Below are positions 1 through 5,406 of a stretch of DNA of 5,406 nucleotides, one piece after another (within the stretch, counting starts at the first letter, position 1; every line of letters begins with the position of its first letter). The notes beneath the pieces are model-generated. The model was not told where the DNA came from and made no database searches. It saw only the letters and a program-made list of their open reading frames with translations. Origin of the DNA: Gammaproteobacteria bacterium. GTDB taxonomy: Bacteria; Pseudomonadota; Gammaproteobacteria; Steroidobacterales; Woeseiaceae. The stretch spans positions 1-5,406 of the forward strand of contig QNFK01000166.1 of the NCBI GenBank assembly GCA_003645495.1. The letters run 5' to 3'. Made by a program: the position numbers and the translations under genes.

Positions 1-275
1 GTATATCGCCCGATCAGTTCCTGATCGCCGGCACCATAGTGACGCGCCACGATCGGCGAGATCGCCATCATTAATCCCAGCATCACTGTGAAGCCAAGAA
101 ACCAGATGCTGCCGCCGACAGCAACCGCCGCAAGCGACTCCGCCCCCAGGCGCCCCGCCATGACCGCATCCGCAAATTGCATGCCGGCGATCGACAGGTT
201 GTTGACGATGAGCGGCCCCGCGAGGATCAATAACGCCTTCGACTCTTGCAGCCAGCTCTTTTTTGATGAGGACAC
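1..275 (-). CDS. MATE-family efflux transporter (NorM/MdtK-like), N-terminal part
   Basis: The minus strand encodes 91 residues before the window ends. They read as the first two membrane segments of a multidrug and toxin extrusion (MATE) pump, an inner-membrane Na+- or H+-driven exporter of cationic drugs. Visible landmarks are ILAGPLIVNNLSIAGMQFADAVMAGRLG (about residues 17-44), which matches the TM1 region of NorM/MdtK, and GGSIWFLGFTVMLGLMMAISPIVARHYGAGD (54-84), which matches TM2 and the following loop. Asp36 falls where NorM-type proteins carry a conserved acidic residue important for cation coupling. There is no in-frame ATG between the upstream TGA and TM1, so GTG at 275-273 is the best start. 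It is preceded by a purine-rich ribosome site. The C-terminal three quarters lie outside the window. The gene is divergent from the thiolase. Family assignment is firm; the substrate is unknown. Confidence 0.88.
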   Translation of the reverse strand, partial: MSSSKKSWLQESKALLILAGPLIVNNLSIAGMQFADAVMAGRLGAESLAAVAVGGSIWFLGFTVMLGLMMAISPIVARHYGAGDQELIGRY

Positions 276-284
276 TGTTTTTGT

Positions 285-293
285 CTCTTTTCC
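285..293 (-). promoter_or_regulatory. Ribosome binding site supporting a GTG start of the MATE gene
   Basis: Read on the minus strand this is GGAAAAGAG, ending 9 bases before the GTG at 275-273. It is a partial Shine-Dalgarno match. It supports GTG as the start because an in-frame TGA lies a few codons further upstream and no ATG or TTG intervenes. Confidence 0.45.
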
Positions 294-402
294 GAATTCA
301 ATGGTTCAGGGGCAGAATGTAGTGGTTACGATCCGGTCCGGCAATAGTGTAAGGTTGCCACGCAGGAAGTATCAGACCAGTATTTAGCGCACGGAGACAA
401 GT

Positions 403-1689
403 ATGTTGCATGACGGGCGAGCGAGACGGGTGGCGGTGGTTGGCGGGTTGAGAATCCCCTTTTGTCGTGCCCATTCAATTTATACGGACTGCTCCAACCA
501 GGACATGATGACGGCGACCCTGACCGCCCTTGTCAATAAATACGATTTGAAAGGCCAGACACTCGGTGATGTTGCGCTCGGTGCGGTTATTAAGCACTCC
601 AAAGACTGGAACCTTGCCAGGGAATGCGCAATCGGCGCCGGACTGTCCTTGCGCACGCCAGGCGTCGATATGCAACGAGCTTGCGGCACCAGTATCGAGG
701 CTTGCATCAACATTGCCAACAAAATCGCTCTCGGCCAGATAGACGTCGGTATCGCCGGCGGCACCGACTCGATCAGCGATGCGCCCATTGTTTACTCCGA
801 CAAGTTTCGCTCCCTGCTTTTGGCGAGCGCTCGTGGCAGATCGTTTGGTCAGAAGCTGAAGCCGTGGCTTTCGCTCCGGCCGGGACATCTCAAACCACAA
901 CTCCCTGGTGTGATCGAACCACGAACAGGTTTATCCATGGGACAAAGCGCCGAGATTACGACCAAGGAATTCGAAGTGACCCGTGAACACCAGGACCAGT
1001 TGGCCCTGGCCAGTCACATGAAAGCAGCGGCTGCCTATGACACCGGCTTTTACGATGACCTCGTGGTTCCATTTCAGGACGCGGAGGAGGACAACAACAT
1101 TCGCCGCGACACAACTTTTGAAAAACTGCAGGCGCTGAAACCGGCGTTTGACAGAAGCGAAACGGGCACGATGACCGCCGGCAACAGTACGCCATTGACT
1201 GATGGCGCTGCTGCGGTGTTGCTTACATCCGAAGAGTGGGCGAAACAAAAAAACCTGCCGATCATCGCCTACCTTACGCATTGCAAAGTAGCCGCCGTTA
1301 ACTTCGTCGGCGTCGAAGGCCTTCTGATGGCGCCGGCATACGCCGTGTCCGATATGCTCAAGGACGCGGATTTGCAGCTGCAGGATTTCGATTTTTATGA
1401 AATACACGAAGCATTTGCTTCGCAGGTGATCGCCACTCTGAAGGCGTGGCAATCGGAGCAATTTTGTCGTGACCGGCTGGGCAGAAACCAACCCATGGGC
1501 CCGATTGAGCTCGCTAAACTAAATGTTAAAGGCGGTAGTCTTGCGATTGGTCATCCATTCGCTGCAACCGGCGCCAGAATTGTCGCGACAATGGCCAAGA
1601 TGCTGCATGAAAAAGGCAGCGGCCGCGGACTGATATCTGTTTGTGCCGCGGGTGGCATGGGTGTCACTGCGATCATGGAAGCGGCATAA
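403..1689 (+). CDS. fadI: Acetyl-CoA C-acyltransferase (thiolase), FadI-like
   Basis: This 428-residue thiolase cleaves 3-ketoacyl-CoA with CoA to give acetyl-CoA in beta-oxidation, or runs the reverse condensation. The active-site residues are all visible: nucleophile Cys94 in QRACGTS, the HEAFA motif at 335-339, His384 in GHPFAATG and Cys414 in CAAGGMG. HEAFA rather than NEAFA, the EDNNIR segment (229-234) and GNSTPLTDGAAAV (260-272) point to the FadI/mitochondrial trifunctional-beta branch rather than FadA or AtoB. The length fits FadI (about 436 residues). The ATG at 403 follows GGAGA at 393-397. FadI normally partners FadJ (hydratase/dehydrogenase), but neither flank here carries a fadJ: a MATE gene diverges upstream and a symporter follows. 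It may therefore be a stand-alone thiolase paralogue. The symbol rests on family similarity, and true chain-length preference cannot be read from the sequence. Confidence 0.9.
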   Translation: MLHDGRARRVAVVGGLRIPFCRAHSIYTDCSNQDMMTATLTALVNKYDLKGQTLGDVALGAVIKHSKDWNLARECAIGAGLSLRTPGVDMQRACGTSIEACINIANKIALGQIDVGIAGGTDSISDAPIVYSDKFRSLLLASARGRSFGQKLKPWLSLRPGHLKPQLPGVIEPRTGLSMGQSAEITTKEFEVTREHQDQLALASHMKAAAAYDTGFYDDLVVPFQDAEEDNNIRRDTTFEKLQALKPAFDRSETGTMTAGNSTPLTDGAAAVLLTSEEWAKQKNLPIIAYLTHCKVAAVNFVGVEGLLMAPAYAVSDMLKDADLQLQDFDFYEIHEAFASQVIATLKAWQSEQFCRDRLGRNQPMGPIELAKLNVKGGSLAIGHPFAATGARIVATMAKMLHEKGSGRGLISVCAAGGMGVTAIMEAA

Positions 1690-1729
1690 ACCAGCCTCTG
1701 GCTAAAGAAGAAAAAGGGTTTCGACGGCC

Positions 1730-1738
1730 TGTTAAAAT
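1730..1738 (+). promoter_or_regulatory. Possible extended -10 promoter for the AGCS symporter gene
   Basis: TGTTAAAAT matches an extended -10 element (TG, one base, then TAAAAT, which is 5 of 6 to TATAAT). It lies in the 79-base gap between the thiolase stop and the symporter start and would give a leader of roughly 25 bases. No good -35 hexamer is seen at the usual spacing, so the call is tentative. Cotranscription with the thiolase is equally possible. Confidence 0.3.
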
Positions 1739-1758
1739 TTCGAGCAAATCGATTGCGT

Positions 1759-1764
1759 GGGGGA
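1759..1764 (+). promoter_or_regulatory. Ribosome binding site deciding the symporter start
   Basis: GGGGGA lies 4 bases before ATG 1769. The longest open frame begins at an in-frame GTG at 1757, but that codon overlaps the edge of this site and has no Shine-Dalgarno sequence of its own upstream. The ATG at 1769 is therefore preferred. Confidence 0.5.
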
Positions 1765-1768
1765 ATGC

Positions 1769-3484
1769 ATGGGTGAGTTGAGCCAGACTTTAGCCGCGAT
1801 CAATGCCGTTCTGTGGAACGAGACGTGGATCTATATCATCGCCGCAACTGGCGTCCTGTTTACCTTCTGGAGTGGCTTCTCCCAGTTTCGGGCGCTAACC
1901 CACGGGCCCAAAGTAGTCCGCGGCGTTTACGATGACCCGAATGATCCCGGCGCTATCAACCATTTCCAGGCGCTGTCCGCAGCTTTGTCCGGAACGGTGG
2001 GGCTCGGCAATATCGGTGGTGTAGCGCTCGCCATCACCCTGGGTGGTCCGGGTGCAATTTTCTGGATGTGGGTGATCGGCTTTCTGGGTATGTCGATCAA
2101 GTTGACGGAAGTCACCCTGGCCATGCTCTATCGCAACACCGACGATCCCGACAACCCCCACGGCGGACCCATGTGGGTCGCCGGTAAGGCGCTCAAAAGA
2201 ATGAATCCCCGGCTTGGCTGGATTGGCACCGGGCTGGCAGTTCTGTATTCGTTTACTGTCATGGTGTCCTCCGGCACCGGGGGCAATATGTTCCAGGCAT
2301 GGAACGTCGCCGACATAACCAACGAGTACTTCAGCGTACCCGGCTGGATCACCGGTGTCGTTCTCACCACTATCGTCGCTGCGGTCCTCCTTGGCGGCAT
2401 CAAGCGAATTGGCAAAGTCACCGCTACGCTTGTGCCCGGCATGGTCTTTGTCTACATCATCGCCGGCTTTTATGTGCTGTTCGCCAATTTCGATCAGATT
2501 CCGGCAATGATGGGACTGATCATTACGTCCGCATTTACGCAGGCCGATGCAACCGGGGCGTTTATCGGCGGCACTGTTGGCTCGGCTTTTCTTTTTGGCA
2601 TGAAACGCGCTGTGTTTTCTAACGAAGCCGGCCAGGGATCATCAGCCATCGCGCATGCTGCTGTGAAGACCGACGAGCCCGCTCGCGAGGGCCTGGTCGG
2701 TGGCATGGAGCCCTTCATCGACACGATCGTCGTGTGTACCTTCACCGCGCTGATTATCTTATCTACCGGTATCTGGAATCGCGCTCCTGATGTTGCGTTC
2801 GATAGTCCGCCGCAGGCAGTTCAGACCGCTACCGGCTGGGCTTATCCGGATACTCCGCTAGCGGCGGCAGGCGATTGGCAGGACCAGGAGCCATTACTCA
2901 TGATCGTCGCAGCCGGCGACAATGCTGCAACCGGGCAGAACCTGCATCGCATAACAGGCAGCGTATCGATAGATGGCAATAAATTTGTAGCCGCATGGCA
3001 ACCATTCGATGGGTCGGTCGAACCGCAGGTCGTCAACGGTGGTTTCTACCAGGACCATGTTGGCGCGACTTTGACTGCGAAAGCCTTTGACTCGGTCACA
3101 CCGGGACTTGGCAAATGGTTGATCACAATCGCGTCCTGGCTTTTCGCGATTTCCACGATCATTGCCTGGGGCTATTACGGTGAACAAGGTGCTGTTTATA
3201 TGTGGGGCAACAAGAGTGCGATGCCCTATCGACTGATTTATTGCTCACTCACATTCGTCGCGACACTCGGGCACATTAAAACCAGCGCCGATCTCGACAA
3301 CATGACCGGCATCGGCCTTGGCGTAATCATTTATGCGAACCTGCCCATTTGCTGGATCTTCGGCTACCAGGCGATGCGGACTTACAAAGACTACATACGA
3401 CGTTTAAAAGCCGGTCGCATGGGGCCGGATCACCCGCCACCCAACTTTGATGACCTGATTTCCGGTCGGGACGTGCAACGCTAA
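1769..3484 (+). CDS. Sodium:alanine/glycine symporter (AGCS family) with large insertion
   Basis: A 571-residue inner-membrane carrier of the alanine-or-glycine:cation symporter family, expected to import small neutral amino acids with Na+. Family hallmarks are SAALSGTVGLGNIGGVA (about 70-86), the GGPMWVAGKAL segment (about 133-143), FGMKRAVFSNEAGQGSSAIAHAA (about 276-298) and STIIAWGYYGEQ (about 462-473). About ten hydrophobic segments are visible. Typical members run about 440-500 residues. The excess is a soluble stretch at about 337-436, rich in Asp, Gly, Pro and Trp, between two membrane helices. Three helices follow it before the basic C-terminal tail (YKDYIRRLKAGR), so if that tail is cytoplasmic the insertion faces the periplasm. 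The start is ATG 1769 rather than GTG 1757. The gene follows the thiolase on the same strand and converges on the gene at 3504-4322. Family is certain; exact substrate is inferred. Confidence 0.93.
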   Translation: MGELSQTLAAINAVLWNETWIYIIAATGVLFTFWSGFSQFRALTHGPKVVRGVYDDPNDPGAINHFQALSAALSGTVGLGNIGGVALAITLGGPGAIFWMWVIGFLGMSIKLTEVTLAMLYRNTDDPDNPHGGPMWVAGKALKRMNPRLGWIGTGLAVLYSFTVMVSSGTGGNMFQAWNVADITNEYFSVPGWITGVVLTTIVAAVLLGGIKRIGKVTATLVPGMVFVYIIAGFYVLFANFDQIPAMMGLIITSAFTQADATGAFIGGTVGSAFLFGMKRAVFSNEAGQGSSAIAHAAVKTDEPAREGLVGGMEPFIDTIVVCTFTALIILSTGIWNRAPDVAFDSPPQAVQTATGWAYPDTPLAAAGDWQDQEPLLMIVAAGDNAATGQNLHRITGSVSIDGNKFVAAWQPFDGSVEPQVVNGGFYQDHVGATLTAKAFDSVTPGLGKWLITIASWLFAISTIIAWGYYGEQGAVYMWGNKSAMPYRLIYCSLTFVATLGHIKTSADLDNMTGIGLGVIIYANLPICWIFGYQAMRTYKDYIRRLKAGRMGPDHPPPNFDDLISGRDVQR

Positions 3485-3485
3485 C

Positions 3486-3525
3486 CGTGGGAAGCGTGAT
3501 ACCTCAAAAGATTGCGTGGGAAGCG
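3486..3525. repeat. Pair of 11-base direct repeats at the convergent gene ends
   Basis: CGTGGGAAGCG occurs at 3486-3496 and again at 3515-3525, 29 bases apart. The first copy lies just after the symporter stop. The second lies inside the last codons of the minus-strand gene and encodes part of its terminal tail. No terminator hairpin is evident in the 19-base gap. Confidence 0.6.
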
Positions 3526-4322
3526 CGTTGATAACTTTTATATTGCCGGTCGCGCCGTCGCCGTAGTAATCGCGGCAGGCCAACAACGAGCAAAAACACG
3601 ATGAGCAGCGGTCCGCTCAAACCACCTCCGCCAGCTCCAACATTCACTTCAAACGGCGGTGTCTCGGACCCGCCAGTTGTTCCGGTGCCACCACCGCTGC
3701 CCGACCCACCGGTTGACCCGGTGCCGCCATCATTTCCCGACCCTCCCGACTCTGTTGCCGCCTGGAGACCACTACATTGATCTTTCATCTTGCCGGAAAC
3801 CATGTTGTTGCCGCCCTCGGGCTCTGGGCTATTTTTTTTGCATTGCAAATTGCCATCAATAACATTATCAGAGATGACGACACCGCCACTGTTTTCATCT
3901 GCCTGTAAGTTGTTGTCAATATAGTTTCGCAGCAGTCTGAGGCGTGAACGATTTTTCTTCAGTTTCACATGGCCGTCGATCGTGCTGTCGCGAATATAGC
4001 TGATATCGCCAACCATCTCTTTGAGATCAACATTGCCATCAACTTCTGTATTTTGCAGATCGATGAAGTCCGCGGTGTCAGCCTTGATACTGCCGTCGAT
4101 GACGGCGCCAATGGCGACCAGCGAACCGCCTGCGAATATCTTGATGTTTCCGTCGACCGTGGTTCCGTTTAGTGTGCAAGGTGCGGCGATGACGACATTG
4201 CCATCCAACTTCACTTTTCCGAACTTGCCCTGACAATTGATTTCGTCGCCGAGAACCGGCGTAGACACCAACATGAATGCAATCATTGGAATTGTGGAAA
4301 GTGCGGTCTTGCAGCTTGTCAT
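3504..4322 (-). CDS. Secreted repeat protein with beta-helix-like repeats and GlyGly-CTERM-like anchor
   Basis: This 272-residue protein has no named function that I recognise. Residues 1-25 are a signal peptide (Lys5, hydrophobic 7-19, likely cleavage VLG/DE). Residues 36-180 hold eight repeats keyed on V/I/L-D-G-N followed by alternating hydrophobics: the D position falls at 40, 57, 76, 95, 116, 136, 156 and 176 (Ser in the last), a near-regular 20-residue period that suggests a parallel beta-solenoid. Cys30/Cys49 and Cys161/Cys183 sit near the two ends of the repeat block and could form disulfides. A Gly/Ser/Thr linker (about 192-220) leads to GGGGLSGPLLIVFLLVVGLPRLLRRRR (231-257), which resembles the GlyGly-CTERM sorting signal processed by rhombosortase. 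An extra 15-residue polar tail follows the arginines, which is atypical. The upstream ribosome site is weak (GGAA). The likely location is the cell surface or secreted; the role is unknown. Confidence 0.8.
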   Translation of the reverse strand: MTSCKTALSTIPMIAFMLVSTPVLGDEINCQGKFGKVKLDGNVVIAAPCTLNGTTVDGNIKIFAGGSLVAIGAVIDGSIKADTADFIDLQNTEVDGNVDLKEMVGDISYIRDSTIDGHVKLKKNRSRLRLLRNYIDNNLQADENSGGVVISDNVIDGNLQCKKNSPEPEGGNNMVSGKMKDQCSGLQAATESGGSGNDGGTGSTGGSGSGGGTGTTGGSETPPFEVNVGAGGGGLSGPLLIVFLLVVGLPRLLRRRRDRQYKSYQRASHAIF

Positions 4323-4433
4323 TTTTGTTTTTCCGTTAGTGCGGATGCTACGAATGTCAGTTTACGACGGCCAGTTGTCTATGTTGCCGTGAATTTTACA
4401 TAATGCATAGCAGGAAGGGATTCGAAGAACCAA

Positions 4434-4496
4434 CGACGACAAATAGAGGGGACGGAGCACGGAAAAGGGCGCCATTTTCCGTCCCCATGATCGTCG
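4434..4496. repeat. Nested palindromic repeat element (REP/RAYT-type style)
   Basis: Three nested inverted repeats share one centre. The outermost is CGACGA (4434-4439) with TCGTCG (4491-4496). The middle is GGGGACGGA (4448-4456) with TCCGTCCCC (4478-4486), nine perfect pairs. The innermost is a near-perfect 22-base palindrome at 4460-4481, CGGAAAA/TTTTCCG around GGCGCC. The middle and inner stems share bases, so they are alternative folds. Short GGGGAC-type palindromes of this form often accompany REP-associated tyrosine transposases. No transposase is present, so this is probably a dispersed non-autonomous copy. Confidence 0.6.
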
Positions 4497-4529
4497 GCTG
4501 GAAAGCTCCTGCCAGATTTGGAAGAATGC

Positions 4530-4606
4530 GTGGGAGCGGCATCTTTGCAACCGTACATCCCTGCCCTCTGCGACGGAAGTGCAGCCGCTAAGACAGCCGC
4601 TCCTAC
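4530..4606. repeat. Palindromic repeat with GTAGGAGCGGC ends
   Basis: GTGGGAGCGGC (4530-4540) pairs with GCCGCTCCTAC (4596-4606) at 10 of 11 positions. Inside, TGCA-a-CCGT (4546-4554) pairs with ACGG-aag-TGCA (4573-4583). A direct repeat CAGCCGCT sits at 4582-4589 and 4594-4601. The GTAGGAGCGGC end is familiar from REP/MITE-like repeats scattered through gammaproteobacterial genomes. Its right end overlaps the last bases of the gene at 4603-5037, and the fold may also act as a transcript-end hairpin for that gene. Confidence 0.6.
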
Positions 4607-5037
4607 GGTTTTTTATTGCGTTTCGCACGCTTCTGCAGCGTGTTGAGCGCCTTGTCCACCTGATCTTTTGCCTGTTTTGTCACACCGCCTTTTTTATACT
4701 CGTCGACAACAAAAGACTCGACGCGACTGACCAGTGAATCGATATCCTCGGGCATCTGTTGATCATCTTCACTCGCCGGACCGTACACACGCTCGGCGGC
4801 GCCAAAAAGATTGATCCAGCGCTCACTCCTGCGCCCCATCTTCAGCAAATCATAGAATTCCGTTGCCGGCTCCTTGCCGATCTTGACCAGGCTGATAATG
4901 CCGGCGATCATCGAAATCGGCACCAGTATGAAATCGCGCAGACCATCGACCACCAGTTTGACCTGCAGAACAGCGATGTCGCGTACCAGTGTCTGCCGAT
5001 CGGTCGGTATTCCTGTTGTTTGTGAGTCGTCCCGCAT
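4603..5037 (-). CDS. Hypothetical protein with one hydrophobic segment
   Basis: A 144-residue protein I cannot assign to a named family. Residues 1-32 are polar and partly helical. A hydrophobic stretch at about 34-54 (RDFILVPISMIAGIISLVKIG) could be one membrane helix or a membrane-associated amphipathic helix. It is followed by a motif-like block FYDLLKMGRRSERWINLFGAAE (about 61-82), an acidic linker with several Asp/Glu (89-100), and a Lys/Arg-rich helical C-terminus (114-144) ending NKKP. There is no signal peptide. The start at 5037 is well supported by GAGGAG on the minus strand (5047-5052), 9 bases upstream. The stop codon TAG lies within a palindromic repeat end. The gene is divergent from hemH, so the two may share regulation. 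The strong ribosome site and coherent composition argue that it is real. Confidence 0.75.
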   Translation of the reverse strand: MRDDSQTTGIPTDRQTLVRDIAVLQVKLVVDGLRDFILVPISMIAGIISLVKIGKEPATEFYDLLKMGRRSERWINLFGAAERVYGPASEDDQQMPEDIDSLVSRVESFVVDEYKKGGVTKQAKDQVDKALNTLQKRAKRNKKP

Positions 5038-5062
5038 TGCCAGATGCTCCTCAAATCAGAGT

Positions 5063-5080
5063 GTAATGATACGGCATTAC
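5063..5080. promoter_or_regulatory. Inverted repeat in the divergent hemH upstream region
   Basis: GTAATG (5063-5068) and CATTAC (5075-5080) form a perfect 6-base inverted repeat around a 6-base spacer. It sits between the ribosome site of the minus-strand gene and the hemH leader, a position that would suit an operator controlling one or both genes. No regulator can be named from it. Confidence 0.3.
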
Positions 5081-5102
5081 TGGCGCCGGTCCTGACGAGT
5101 TT

Positions 5103-5126
5103 AGGAAGGCCATGAATGGCTTTTTT
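5103..5126 (+). other. Strong ribosome-site-like sequence and small hairpin in the hemH leader
   Basis: AGGAAGG (5103-5109) precedes an ATG at 5112 that opens a frame different from hemH. The same bases form a hairpin: AAGGCC (5106-5111) pairs with GGCTTT (5118-5123) including one G-T pair, and is followed by more T. This could be a leader peptide start, a weak attenuator, or chance. The frame from 5112 overlaps the hemH start by about 200 bases and its later part is not protein-like. Confidence 0.25.
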
Positions 5127-5187
5127 AGCAAACTATTAGTACTGTTCGTCAAACACTTACGTCACCTCAGGGTGCGCACCGGGACTT

Positions 5188-5406
5188 ATGCCAGCCTTCG
5201 AATCAGCACCACAATACGAACACGGATTGCCCGACTCGCTGGGTGTTCTGCTGGTGAATCTGGGCACGCCGGACGCCGCGACGCCCGCAGCGGTACGCAC
5301 TTATCTCAGCGAATTCCTGTCCGACCCGCGTGTGATAGAGCTTCCACCATTGATCTGGTGGCCGATATTACACGGCTACATCCTTAGAGCCCGACCCGCG
5401 AAGTCA
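5188..5406 (+). CDS. hemH: Ferrochelatase, N-terminal part
   Basis: The 73 visible residues are the N-terminus of ferrochelatase, which inserts ferrous iron into protoporphyrin IX in the last step of haem synthesis. The family signature is clear: LGVLLVNLGTPDAATPAAVRTYLSEFLSDPRVIELPPLIWWPILHGYILRARPAKS (about residues 18-73), with the conserved LVNLGTP, the FLSDPRV block and the W-x-I-L-x-x-I-L-x-x-R-P stretch. The catalytic histidine and glutamate lie further on, outside the window. ATG 5188 is the first in-frame ATG after the TAG at 5137-5139. Its ribosome site is weak (GGGA only 3 bases upstream), in contrast to the strong site at 5103-5109. It is divergent from the hypothetical gene to its left. 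Confidence 0.93.
   Translation, partial: MPAFESAPQYEHGLPDSLGVLLVNLGTPDAATPAAVRTYLSEFLSDPRVIELPPLIWWPILHGYILRARPAKS

Noticed and set aside
88..387. Plus-strand open frame of 99 codons at the left edge
   Set aside because: It overlaps the MATE coding region on the other strand and its translation is low-quality (Ala/Arg/Pro-rich without motifs).
931..1491. Long minus-strand open frame of 186 codons
   Set aside because: It lies wholly inside the thiolase, whose motifs are unmistakable. Its own translation has no recognisable domain and no clear ribosome site.
1691..1701. CCAG-CCT-CTGG hairpin after the thiolase stop as a terminator
   Set aside because: The stem is only four pairs with a 3-base loop and no T tract follows.
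1751..3520. Shared 11-mer GATTGCGTGGG at 1751-1761 and 3510-3520
   Set aside because: A few 11-base matches are expected by chance in a window this size, and the flanks do not match.
4410..4435. Sequence around GGATTCGAAGAACC resembling a tRNA T-arm
   Set aside because: The TTCGAA core is present, but the flanking bases do not form a 5-base T stem on either strand and no acceptor, D or anticodon arm is found nearby.
4362..4628. Open frames on both strands across the intergenic region
   Set aside because: They run through the palindromic repeats and lack family motifs. The apparent coding is a by-product of the repeats.
5112..5387. Plus-strand frame of 91 codons with a good ribosome site
   Set aside because: It overlaps hemH out of frame for about 200 bases and its later part is Arg-rich shadow sequence. 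Only the start site itself is kept as an observation.

Overview
The window looks like part of a gammaproteobacterial chromosome of moderate GC content. The FadI-type thiolase, NorM/MdtK-like MATE pump, AGCS amino-acid carrier and ferrochelatase all read as gammaproteobacterial. A Gly-rich, hydrophobic, Arg-rich C-terminal tail on one secreted protein resembles the GlyGly-CTERM/rhombosortase sorting signal seen in many marine gammaproteobacteria. The genus cannot be fixed from this sequence.

Layout, left to right. Positions 1-275 (minus) hold the N-terminal third or less of a MATE-family efflux transporter that runs off the left edge. It starts at an inferred GTG and is divergent from 403-1689 (plus), a FadI-like acetyl-CoA acyltransferase (thiolase). 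After a 79-base gap with a possible extended -10 promoter comes 1769-3484 (plus), an AGCS sodium:alanine/glycine symporter with an unusual soluble insertion of about 100 residues. Converging on it with a 19-base gap is 3504-4322 (minus), a secreted or surface-anchored protein built from eight repeats of about 20 residues, followed by a Gly/Ser/Thr linker and a C-terminal membrane anchor. Positions 4323-4602 carry no convincing gene. They contain two different palindromic repeat elements, one of which supplies the stop codon of the next gene. Positions 4603-5037 (minus) encode a 144-residue conserved-looking hypothetical protein with one hydrophobic segment. It is divergent from 5188-5406 (plus), the N-terminus of ferrochelatase (hemH), which runs off the right edge. 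The 150-base divergent region has two small palindromes.

The genes do not form one obvious pathway: lipid beta-oxidation (thiolase), amino-acid uptake (AGCS), drug/Na+ efflux (MATE), a surface protein, and the last step of haem synthesis. No complete defence system, CRISPR array, RNA gene or transposase gene is visible. The least ordinary items are the repeat-built surface protein with its atypical sorting tail, the insertion in the symporter, and the two palindromic repeats between positions 4434 and 4606.
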